From NCBI GenBank assembly GCA_046047755.1, contig JBJOHK010000031.1, forward strand, positions 1 to 16,219: a DNA stretch of 16,219 nucleotides, given 5' to 3'. Of this stretch, positions 5,383 through 11,785 are shown piece after piece; the stretch's first letter is position 1, and each line of letters starts with the position of its first letter. The notes beneath the pieces were generated by a model that ran no database searches, had not been told where the DNA came from, and worked only from the letters and a program-made list of their open reading frames with translations. Source of the DNA: JALRLA01 sp046047755. Lineage in GTDB: Bacteria > Bacteroidota > Bacteroidia > NS11-12g > UBA955. A program made the position numbers and the translations under genes.

Positions 5383-7680
5383 TTAAATGATACGCATTTT
5401 GGCGAATTTGAGAACCAAAGTTTTAGGTCCCAAATTCTCAAAATTCACCACAGCCTTGGCCTGGTCGCCATTCCCCTCTATTGATTCGACCAAGCCATAT
5501 CCAAATCGCTGGTGCTGAATCTTTTGACCAACGGCCAATGCGCTAAGATCGCCAGCCACAAAACTGGGGTCTGCGGCGGGTAGGGGAGCTTGGCGCATGG
5601 GCTTCTTGAAAAGGGTACTGCTCTTGCTCGGCGAATCGCCTTCGGCGCCTGCACGATTGCGCCCTGATTCAAAGGGAGACTTGGGCTTGACGGAAGCCAA
5701 ACTCATGTCCAAGTATTGGCTATCAATTTCATCGATAAAACGACTGGGTTCGCAATGCAAAAGGCTGCCAAATTTGAATCGTGAAGAGGCGAAGCTCAAC
5801 GCCAATTTTTGTTCGGCTCGGGTGACGGCTACATAAAAAAGGCGACGCTCCTCTTCCAAATCGCTTCGACTGCTCAAGGCCATTTGAGAAGGGAATAGGT
5901 TCTCCTCCATACCCACGATGCAAACCACTGGAAATTCCAATCCTTTGGAGGCGTGAATGGTCATTAAGCTAACGCAGTCGCGATCGGGATCTTTGTCTTT
6001 GGCATCATCGGTGTAAAGGGCCACTTCTTCCAAGAAAACGGGCAATGTTTTCTCGCTGTCAGATTGGTCGTCTTCTGTGAATTCCTGGATGCCGTTTAAC
6101 AGTTCCATTAAGTTTTCATACCGGGACATGCCCTCAATGGATTTGTCTTCATACAAGGCTTTCAAGACTCCGCACTGTTTGGATACATGCATAGCCAAGT
6201 CATAGGCGTTGTGTGTTTCGAGCATAGTGCGGAAACTCTCGATCATCATTGCGAATTGCTCGACCTTGCCTGCCGACGCCCCAATTTCTGGGAAGTGCTT
6301 GGCGGCTTTGATGACCTCCCAGAGGGCTAATCCTTCTTGGGCGGCCAAAACGGTGACGCGTTGCACGGTAGTATCGCCAATTCCTCTAGCTGGGTAATTG
6401 ATAATGCGCTTCAACGCTTCTTCATCATTGGGGTTAGCCACGAAGCGCAAATAAGCCAGCATGTCTTTGATCTCTTTGCGCTGATAGAAACCCGTGCCCC
6501 CGAATATGCGGTAATCCAAGCCTTGGCGGCGCAGCGATTCTTCAAACGCGCGGCTTTGGCTATTGGTTCGGTAGAGGATAGCAAAGCCTTTGTTGGGCAA
6601 ATGCAAAGCGCTTTTCTGTTCGAAAATGAACTCGGCAATTTTTCGGCCCTCGTCACCTTCAGTAGCATTGCGAAACACCTGTATTTTATCACCTTCATCG
6701 TTGGCAGTCCATACCGATTTTTCCAGTTGCTTTTCGTTGTTTTTGATCACCGATGAAGCCGCGTTTACTATGTTTTTAGTGCTGCGGTAATTCTGTTCAA
6801 GCTTGAAGGTTGCAACGTCGGGATAGTCGCGTTCAAAATTTAAAATGTTCTGAATGTTTGCGCCACGAAAGGCATAAATAGACTGTGCGTCATCGCCTAC
6901 AACACAGATGTTTTGGTTGACGGCAGCCAATTTTTTCGTGATCATATATTGGACATGGTTCGTGTCTTGGTACTCGTCTACCATGACATAGCGGAAACGG
7001 TGTTGCCATTTGTTCAATACATCCAAATGTTCTTTGAATAAGCGGTGGGTATTCACCAAGATGTCGTCAAAATCCATAGCGCCTGCTTTGAAGCAACGCT
7101 CGGAGTAAGCCTTGAAAATCTCTCCAAATTTTGGACGTCCCGAGCCTCTATCTGCCTCGTTGTATTCGTCATTTTTTAAGTAGCTCTTGAAGTCAACCAA
7201 GTTGTTTTTCGCCATGGAAATGCGACCCAGTACTAAGCTGGGCTTGTACAGTTTCTCATCCAAATTCATTTCCTTGACGATGGCCTTGATTAGGCTTTTG
7301 GAGTCATCTGAATCATAAATGGTGAAATTCGACGGATAACCCAACTTTTCGGCTTCTTGCCGCAAAATGCGGGCAAAAACCGAGTGAAAGGTGCCCATCC
7401 AAATGTTTCGAGCTTGGGCCCCTACCAACTTTTCTATGCGATCGCGCATTTCTCGGGCCGCTTTGTTGGTGAAGGTGAGTGACAAGATTTGAAACGGGTC
7501 AGCTCCTTTATGCATCAAATAAGCAATGCGATAGGTCAATACACGGGTTTTCCCGGATCCGGCTCCCGCAATGATCATGACTGGCCCTTCGCTGCGCATC
7601 ACCGCTTGTTGTTGAGGCGCATTTAATTTGTCCAAAAATGGTGGAATTTCATCTGAAGGGGTTGCATTTGGCCAATTCAT
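5383..7680 (-). CDS. UvrD/PcrA-type superfamily 1A DNA helicase
   Basis: This 765-residue ATP-dependent 3'-5' helicase is of the UvrD/PcrA/Rep group, acting in nucleotide excision repair, mismatch repair and removal of proteins from DNA. Visible motifs in order are Q/N-terminal LNAPQQQAV (19-27), Walker A AGAGSGKT (38-45), LTFTNKAAREM, motif II VDEYQDT, motif III GDDAQSIYAFRGA, motif IV EQNYRS, motif V TIHASKGLEFPVV and motif VI RRLFYVAVTRAEQ. The C-terminal 50 residues (VGQKIQHQRFGYGLVESIEG onward) form the Tudor-like PcrA/UvrD tail that contacts RNA polymerase in characterised homologues. A Ser/Pro-rich linker precedes the tail. The ATG at 7680 has a TAATTTTG box 7 nt upstream. PcrA versus UvrD cannot be decided from sequence alone. 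Confidence 0.95.
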   Translation of the reverse strand: MNWPNATPSDEIPPFLDKLNAPQQQAVMRSEGPVMIIAGAGSGKTRVLTYRIAYLMHKGADPFQILSLTFTNKAAREMRDRIEKLVGAQARNIWMGTFHSVFARILRQEAEKLGYPSNFTIYDSDDSKSLIKAIVKEMNLDEKLYKPSLVLGRISMAKNNLVDFKSYLKNDEYNEADRGSGRPKFGEIFKAYSERCFKAGAMDFDDILVNTHRLFKEHLDVLNKWQHRFRYVMVDEYQDTNHVQYMITKKLAAVNQNICVVGDDAQSIYAFRGANIQNILNFERDYPDVATFKLEQNYRSTKNIVNAASSVIKNNEKQLEKSVWTANDEGDKIQVFRNATEGDEGRKIAEFIFEQKSALHLPNKGFAILYRTNSQSRAFEESLRRQGLDYRIFGGTGFYQRKEIKDMLAYLRFVANPNDEEALKRIINYPARGIGDTTVQRVTVLAAQEGLALWEVIKAAKHFPEIGASAGKVEQFAMMIESFRTMLETHNAYDLAMHVSKQCGVLKALYEDKSIEGMSRYENLMELLNGIQEFTEDDQSDSEKTLPVFLEEVALYTDDAKDKDPDRDCVSLMTIHASKGLEFPVVCIVGMEENLFPSQMALSSRSDLEEERRLFYVAVTRAEQKLALSFASSRFKFGSLLHCEPSRFIDEIDSQYLDMSLASVKPKSPFESGRNRAGAEGDSPSKSSTLFKKPMRQAPLPAADPSFVAGDLSALAVGQKIQHQRFGYGLVESIEGNGDQAKAVVNFENLGPKTLVLKFAKMRII

Positions 7681-7687
7681 GAACCTA

Positions 7688-7695
7688 CAAAATTA
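7688..7695 (-). promoter_or_regulatory. Putative -7 box (TAATTTTG) of the helicase gene
   Basis: TAATTTTG matches TAnnTTTG and ends 7 nt before the ATG at 7680. The expected transcription start would fall at or next to the A of ATG, giving a leaderless mRNA. No -33 TTTG is seen at the normal distance. Confidence 0.5.
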
Positions 7696-7716
7696 GGCGG
7701 TATCTGCCCCTAGCTT

Positions 7717-7731
7717 TTCACATTTTGTGAA
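7717..7731. promoter_or_regulatory. Palindromic operator-like site TTCACA-TTT-TGTGAA
   Basis: A perfect inverted repeat with 6-bp arms and a 3-bp centre lies between the divergent helicase and histidine kinase genes. It is about 40 bp upstream of the predicted helicase transcription start and about 60 bp upstream of that of the kinase. Position and symmetry fit a dimeric regulator, which I cannot name. A 15-bp AT-rich palindrome could also occur by chance. Confidence 0.35.
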
Positions 7732-7771
7732 CCCTTTTTCCTGTAGTCTGCCGGGTTCATGTTTCATGCCT

Positions 7772-7779
7772 TATTTTTG
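7772..7779 (+). promoter_or_regulatory. Putative -7 box (TATTTTTG) of the histidine kinase gene
   Basis: TATTTTTG matches TAnnTTTG and ends 1 nt before the first ATG (7781) and 4 nt before the second (7784). If active, the mRNA is leaderless, and the second ATG may be the one used. Confidence 0.45.
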
Positions 7780-7780
7780 A

Positions 7781-8752
7781 ATGATGCAAAGTGCCCAAGC
7801 CTGGATTCAGCCCGTATTGTGGGCCTCGACAGGGGTGTTTCTGGTAGCGGGTATTTTCGTGAGTGTGCTCTGGTACCGACGGGAAAAACGCATTCGTCGA
7901 GGCTTGCAAAAAATCATCGAAGCCGAGGGCCTTCATGGAGTAGGGAATCAACCATTGACAGCGGCTAAAGATGTGGAGTCGGCCCTGCGCGGACTATTTG
8001 AATCTCGCAGCGCAGAATTGACTCGACTGAAGCAAATGGAGTCTTATCGACGAGATTATGTCGGTAATGTCGCCCATGAACTCAAGACCCCGTTGTTTTC
8101 CATTCAAGGTTATTTGGATGCCATTATGGATGATCCCGAAATGGATGCGGAAACGCGTTCTGTCTTCTTGTCAAAGGCCATGAAGAACTCCAATCGATTG
8201 AGCCAAATCGTGAAAGACTTGGATTCCATTACCAAGATTGAAAGCGGTGTGATGAAGCCTGATGTTCAGCCATTTGATTTGCTGGCCTTGGTGCACGATG
8301 TGGTTGAAAGTTTGGAATTGCAGGCGAGAGAAAAACAAATAGGCATGAGTGTAAATGTGGCTGGCTCTCAATTTTGGGTAGAAGCCGATCCTGCATTGAT
8401 ACGACAGGTGATTACCAATTTGGGCATCAATTCCATTAAGTACGGCAAAGTAGATGGGCAAACCCGCTTCAAATTGAGTCATACTGGAGAGCGAGTCATT
8501 GTAGAAGTGGCTGATAATGGCATAGGAATTTCCCCCATGCACGCCAAGCGAGTATTTGAGCGATTTTACCGGGTTGATGGTGACCGCTCACGTGCCACAG
8601 GAGGTTCAGGTTTGGGTCTCAGTATATGCAAACACATTATGGAAGCCCATGGCGAGCAGATTCAGGTGATCAGTACAGAAGGGGCAGGCTCAGTTTTTAG
8701 CTTCAAATTGAAAGCGGCCCGATTCACTGAGGGTGAACAAGGGCTAGGGTGA
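7781..8752 (+). CDS. PhoR-like sensor histidine kinase, orphan
   Basis: The 323-residue protein has one N-terminal membrane helix (about residues 12-31), then a basic WYRREKRIRRG stop-transfer, a short linker and a complete kinase core. Blocks seen are the H-box NVAHELKTPL with His99, N-box TNLGINSIKYG (212-222), G1 DNGIGI (245-250), F-box FERFYRV (259-265) and G2 GGSGLGLSI (274-282). The N-box has Ser where Ala is usual. There is no periplasmic sensor, PAS or HAMP domain of normal size, so it may sense membrane or cytoplasmic cues. No response regulator gene lies beside it, although PhoR-type kinases are often paired. Two adjacent ATGs (7781, 7784) are possible starts. Its 3' end overlaps the convergent phosphopantetheinyl transferase gene by 29 bp. 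Confidence 0.9.
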   Translation: MMQSAQAWIQPVLWASTGVFLVAGIFVSVLWYRREKRIRRGLQKIIEAEGLHGVGNQPLTAAKDVESALRGLFESRSAELTRLKQMESYRRDYVGNVAHELKTPLFSIQGYLDAIMDDPEMDAETRSVFLSKAMKNSNRLSQIVKDLDSITKIESGVMKPDVQPFDLLALVHDVVESLELQAREKQIGMSVNVAGSQFWVEADPALIRQVITNLGINSIKYGKVDGQTRFKLSHTGERVIVEVADNGIGISPMHAKRVFERFYRVDGDRSRATGGSGLGLSICKHIMEAHGEQIQVISTEGAGSVFSFKLKAARFTEGEQGLG

Positions 8753-9350
8753 TCGTCAAGTCATTCCAGTGGCAATAGTTGATATCCCATCTGCTTTTGT
8801 CCAGGCCAAAAAACACATCTAGTTTCCCCTTCTCTACAGGTTTAAATGCGCCTATTTGAATATGCTCTTTGAAATCAACTTTTCCTTTGCCATAAGCCTT
8901 GAAAACGGCTTCTTTGCAGGTCCATACTACCAATAGCCCTGCTTCAAGGGTCTCCTGCGAAAAATGTTCTCGCTCTTTTTCCGTAGAAAATTTATCGGCA
9001 ATGCGAAGTATCTGTGGGCGTGGGGCTTCCAAATCGATTCCAACGCGGAATTTTGGGTGGTAGGCTGCCAATCCATACCCTGTGGTATGGCTTAAGGAAA
9101 CAAAGCCATTGGGTAAACAGGGTTGGCCATTTGGGCTTATGCTCAAGTCTGTGATCTTTGTACAGGCTGCCAAAGCGAGCCGAGCGGCCAAACTCTGGGA
9201 TAAAACGGCATCTTTTTTTTGAGCCAAGTTTTCAGGTAGAGGCCCATGGGTTTCGCAGTATGTTTGCAACAGTTGTTCAGAAGACTCGTCGATTCGCCAA
9301 AGGGCCCAAACCGTTCCGTTTTCTTCTGTGTTTATTGCAACAAGTGCCAT
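8724..9350 (-). CDS. 4'-phosphopantetheinyl transferase (Sfp/AcpT superfamily)
   Basis: The 208-residue enzyme moves the phosphopantetheine arm from CoA to a serine of a carrier protein, activating acyl or peptidyl carrier proteins. The two superfamily motifs are present: VGIDLE (103-108) and WTCKEAVFKAYG (143-154), with SLSHTTGYGLAAY (85-97) before them. These supply the Mg2+- and CoA-binding Asp, Glu and Lys residues. Length fits the compact Sfp-like form rather than the short AcpS form. A TTG at 9383 is in frame, but the ATG at 9350 is preferred: it gives a typical N-terminus and follows a TATCTTTG box by 5 nt. No polyketide or peptide synthase gene is nearby, so the fatty-acid carrier protein or an unlinked target is likely. 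It is packed between two genes, overlapping both. Confidence 0.92.
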   Translation of the reverse strand: MALVAINTEENGTVWALWRIDESSEQLLQTYCETHGPLPENLAQKKDAVLSQSLAARLALAACTKITDLSISPNGQPCLPNGFVSLSHTTGYGLAAYHPKFRVGIDLEAPRPQILRIADKFSTEKEREHFSQETLEAGLLVVWTCKEAVFKAYGKGKVDFKEHIQIGAFKPVEKGKLDVFFGLDKSRWDINYCHWNDLTITLALVHPQ

Positions 9351-10200
9351 GGGGGCAAAGATATCGCATATACGGTCGTTCAAAGGACATAAAGGTCCAG
9401 TCTATGCCTGGGACGCTGAATACAGTGGCGGTTCAGACGGGTATTTGGTAAAATGGGATTTGGAAACGGGTGAGGGCTTGGCGTTGGCGAAAACCCCTGA
9501 TGCCATCTTCGGTTTGTGTGCCGCTGATTCCTGCGTATTTGTATCCACTTTGGGTGGCTCGGTTTTTCGATACGCAGCGGCTGAACCCATTCAACTTTTA
9601 CTGAAAGTGGATTGCCCGATTTATAAAGTGGCCTACTGCCAGGGAGTTCTCATGGCTATTGACCAGAAAGGCCGCTTCTGGGAATCCCAAAACTCCAGCG
9701 ATTGGAAATTTACTCAGGTGCACGATGCATCGCTAAGGGGCCTTTGGATGGAGCCTAATGCGTTGCTGTTATCGGGTGCACAGGGTAAGGTTTACGAACG
9801 GGGAGGCCAAGAATGGCAGGGCCATACGGATGGAACACAAGAAACGACTTACAGCTTGGTGAAATCAGGTGAAACCATCATTACGGCCAGTAAAGACGCT
9901 CAGCTGCGCATTTGGCACAAGGAGAATAAGTCTTGGCATGTCAAGCAATCTATTCCGGCTCACATGAATGCGATTTACGCCGTTTCACTTAGCCCCAATG
10001 GTCAATGGTTACTCTCGGCTTCGCGCGACCGCACTTTCAAAATCTGGAGAACTGAACCGTTTGAGCTTCTCAAAGTAATGGATGCTACCAAATTGGATGA
10101 AGCGCATTCGCGAAGTGTAAACAATGCCCAATGGCTCGATGACGAGCAATTCATTACCGTCAGTGATGACGGGCAGATTAAATTGTGGCGCTGGAATTAG
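9349..10200 (+). CDS. WD40-repeat beta-propeller protein
   Basis: This 283-residue protein consists of degenerate WD40 blades and has no signal peptide, so it is likely cytoplasmic. Clear repeats are FKGHKGPVYAWD (11-22) with YLVKWDLETG, then near the C-terminus IITASKDAQLRIWH, PAHMNAIYAVSLSPNGQWLL with SASRDRTFKIWR, and FITVSDDGQIKLWRWN at the very end. The central blades are weaker. About six to seven blades fit the length, enough for one propeller. WD40 proteins are scaffolds; no enzymatic motif is visible and the partner is unknown. The ATG at 9349 interlocks with the phosphopantetheinyl transferase ATG in a shared CATG. A GTG at 9328 would add seven residues and overlap that gene more. 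No promoter box was found, so its promoter probably lies inside the neighbouring gene. Confidence 0.85.
   Translation: MGAKISHIRSFKGHKGPVYAWDAEYSGGSDGYLVKWDLETGEGLALAKTPDAIFGLCAADSCVFVSTLGGSVFRYAAAEPIQLLLKVDCPIYKVAYCQGVLMAIDQKGRFWESQNSSDWKFTQVHDASLRGLWMEPNALLLSGAQGKVYERGGQEWQGHTDGTQETTYSLVKSGETIITASKDAQLRIWHKENKSWHVKQSIPAHMNAIYAVSLSPNGQWLLSASRDRTFKIWRTEPFELLKVMDATKLDEAHSRSVNNAQWLDDEQFITVSDDGQIKLWRWN
9356..9384 (-). promoter_or_regulatory. Putative promoter of the phosphopantetheinyl transferase gene (TTTG-17-TATCTTTG)
   Basis: The -7 box TATCTTTG occupies 9363-9356 and a -33 TTTG occupies 9384-9381, separated by 17 nt. This is the only unit here with both elements of the Bacteroidota promoter. 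The box ends 5 nt before the ATG at 9350, so a leaderless mRNA is expected. The whole promoter lies inside the coding region of the divergent WD40 gene. Confidence 0.6.
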
Positions 10201-10214
10201 GGATGATGGAAATA

Positions 10215-10248
10215 GGAAAAAAGAGTGAGGGAAATCACTTTTTTATTC
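10215..10248. terminator. Probable intrinsic terminator after the WD40 gene
   Basis: AGTGA (10224-10228) pairs with TCACT (10235-10239) around a 6-nt loop. The stem is extended by a G-U pair and an A-tract/T-tract, with a T6 run on the 3' side. It begins 15 nt after the WD40 stop codon. The core is short and AT-rich, so strength is uncertain. The symmetrical A and T tracts would allow action in either direction. Confidence 0.5.
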
Positions 10249-10260
10249 CCGATTGTGAAG

Positions 10261-10268
10261 CACCTTTG
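10261..10268 (+). promoter_or_regulatory. Weak -7 box candidate (CACCTTTG) for the secreted protein gene
   Basis: CACCTTTG differs from TAnnTTTG at the first base only and ends 4 nt before the ATG at 10273. The spacing is the same as at neighbouring genes, which is the main reason to list it. Confidence 0.3.
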
Positions 10269-10272
10269 AGGT

Positions 10273-11187
10273 ATGAAAAACGCTGGGATACTATTGTTGG
10301 CTTGTCTTCTTTTGAATGGAGCTGTTGCGCAGACTGATTCGGTTCGGGTTAATGAGCCTTTGCAAAACGCCATCAATCACCACGCTTCCCGTTATGCGTT
10401 TGCTCCGTCTGCCTTTCCCGTGCCCAAAGGGGGGTTCTATTATCAGACCTATGATTTTGTAGCCCATGATGTGCAAATTGGAATCAGCGAAAACACCTCT
10501 CTAGGAATGGGGTATGCTTTGCCTCTGTTTGCCTATTTGACTCCCAAAACCAGTACGGCGCTCTCTGAAAAAGTTCGCGTCGGTTTGGGCGATTTGGCCG
10601 CCACCAGTATGTTTCTTCCCAGTGATGACGCGATTCGATTCAACATTGCCTATGGCAGTTTGACTTACGGAACAACCCGCAACAATGCGAGTTTGAGCGT
10701 GGGTTATTTGTCGAGCAACAAGACCCAGGCCAATTCTTTTGTGCTCAATGGGGGAGGTATGTACAGCATTTCTCCAAACATTTACTTGGTGGGGGAGGTC
10801 TGGTTCAATCAGGCGCCTTTCTCTAAGGCGTATTCCGCCTCAACTTGGTTGTACGATGACAATGGATTGCGCCTGCCCATGTTGGATGAAAATGGCAACC
10901 CCATCTCTGGTTATTACCAGGTGAAGGAGTCTATGGAGTCCTTTGAGGCCAAGCAGCAAATCCTATTCGGTAGCCTGCAGTTTCGCATCATCGGATCCGG
11001 ATCAAATACCCGCAGTTGGGCCTTCGGATTGTCATTTCTCTCCCTCTCGGGCGATGAAATGTCGTATGAGTATCAATATTCGTGGGGCGAGCAGCAAACC
11101 TACTCGGTAGGGGCCGTCAACACGTTTTTATTTCTGCCCAGCGTAACCTACATCAAGAAGTTCGGCGACCTTTCTGGATTTAATTAA
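10273..11187 (+). CDS. Secreted, probably outer-membrane beta-barrel protein of unknown function
   Basis: The 304-residue product has a clear Sec signal peptide: a MKN start, a hydrophobic core LLLACLLLNG and likely cleavage after AVA, before QTDSVRV. The mature part is rich in alternating polar and hydrophobic strands with Gly, Tyr and Ser (for example ISENTSLGMGYALPLF, NNASLSVGYLSSN, WAFGLSFLSLSG), as in outer-membrane barrels. A conserved-looking N-terminal block RYAFAPSAFPVPKGGFYYQTY (about 40-60) is quoted here as RYAFAPSAFPVPKGG. I recall similar 'SRYxFAPSAxxxxKGxGYYQ' openings in uncharacterised Bacteroidota proteins. There is no C-terminal sorting domain. It is monocistronic by appearance, with dcd and its own promoter following 18 bp later. 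Function is unknown. Confidence 0.75.
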   Translation: MKNAGILLLACLLLNGAVAQTDSVRVNEPLQNAINHHASRYAFAPSAFPVPKGGFYYQTYDFVAHDVQIGISENTSLGMGYALPLFAYLTPKTSTALSEKVRVGLGDLAATSMFLPSDDAIRFNIAYGSLTYGTTRNNASLSVGYLSSNKTQANSFVLNGGGMYSISPNIYLVGEVWFNQAPFSKAYSASTWLYDDNGLRLPMLDENGNPISGYYQVKESMESFEAKQQILFGSLQFRIIGSGSNTRSWAFGLSFLSLSGDEMSYEYQYSWGEQQTYSVGAVNTFLFLPSVTYIKKFGDLSGFN

Positions 11188-11192
11188 GGGTG

Positions 11193-11200
11193 TATATTTG
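11193..11200 (+). promoter_or_regulatory. Putative -7 box (TATATTTG) of dcd
   Basis: TATATTTG matches TAnnTTTG and lies 5 nt before the dcd ATG at 11206, in the 18-bp gap after the upstream stop codon. The expected transcript is leaderless. Confidence 0.55.
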
Positions 11201-11205
11201 CCGAC

Positions 11206-11742
11206 ATGATCCTGTCTGACAAGCGCATCCTGGAAGAAATCGAGAAAAAGTCCATCGTCATTGAGCCTTATGACCGTGCCGCCTTGGGCAGTAATAGCTA
11301 TGATGTGCACTTGGGTCCTCATTTGGCTTTGTATGTCGATGCCGAATTGGATGCCAAAAAACACAATGCCATCGAGCATTTCGAGATTCCCGAAGAAGGA
11401 TTTGTGTTGATGCCAGATCAGTTTTATTTGGGGGTGACCTTGGAGTATACCGAAACCCATGCCCATGTTCCTTTTTTGGAAGGAAAGAGCTCAACCGGGC
11501 GCTTGGGTATTGATATTCACGCCACAGCGGGCAAAGGCGACGTGGGTTTCTGCGGCAACTGGACCTTGGAAATATCGGTCAAAAAACCGGTTCGTGTGTA
11601 CAAGGGTATGCCCATAGGTCAGCTGATTTACTTCCCCGTTGAAGGCGAAATTTTGGTGCCTTACAACTCTAAAAAGAATGCGAAATACAGCGGCCAACCG
11701 AATCGCCCTGTAGAAAGCATGATGTGGAAGAACTCCTTCTAA
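11206..11742 (+). CDS. dcd: dCTP deaminase
   Basis: The enzyme deaminates dCTP to dUTP, the main route to dUMP and hence dTMP in many bacteria; some relatives also hydrolyse dUTP. The 178-residue protein starts MILSDKRILEEI and contains SNSYDVHLG (29-37), corresponding to the family's PSSVDVRLG segment. The active-site block FLEGKSSTGRLGI (90-102) holds the Ser and Arg of the nucleotide site. NWTLEIS (118-124) carries the likely catalytic Glu122, equivalent to E. coli Glu138. The C-terminal AKYSGQ matches the usual tail that closes on the triphosphate. Length is slightly below the E. coli 193. Whether it is mono- or bifunctional cannot be told. It is followed 43 bp later by glyS with its own promoter. 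Confidence 0.93.
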   Translation: MILSDKRILEEIEKKSIVIEPYDRAALGSNSYDVHLGPHLALYVDAELDAKKHNAIEHFEIPEEGFVLMPDQFYLGVTLEYTETHAHVPFLEGKSSTGRLGIDIHATAGKGDVGFCGNWTLEISVKKPVRVYKGMPIGQLIYFPVEGEILVPYNSKKNAKYSGQPNRPVESMMWKNSF

Positions 11743-11771
11743 GCTAGGCGTCGCATACGGGCTTAATAGCC

Positions 11772-11779
11772 TATTTTTG
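11772..11779 (+). promoter_or_regulatory. Putative -7 box (TATTTTTG) of the glyS-pgk unit
   Basis: TATTTTTG matches TAnnTTTG and ends 6 nt before the glyS ATG at 11786. A small hairpin GGCT-TAAT-AGCC (11760-11771) abuts it, so the T-rich box may also act as the tail of a weak dcd terminator. Confidence 0.55.
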
Positions 11780-11785
11780 CGGCCT

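Noticed and set aside
8724..9383. Longer phosphopantetheinyl transferase starting at TTG 9383
   Set aside because: The extra 11 residues would be encoded across the TATCTTTG box, and the ATG at 9350 gives the usual N-terminus and length.
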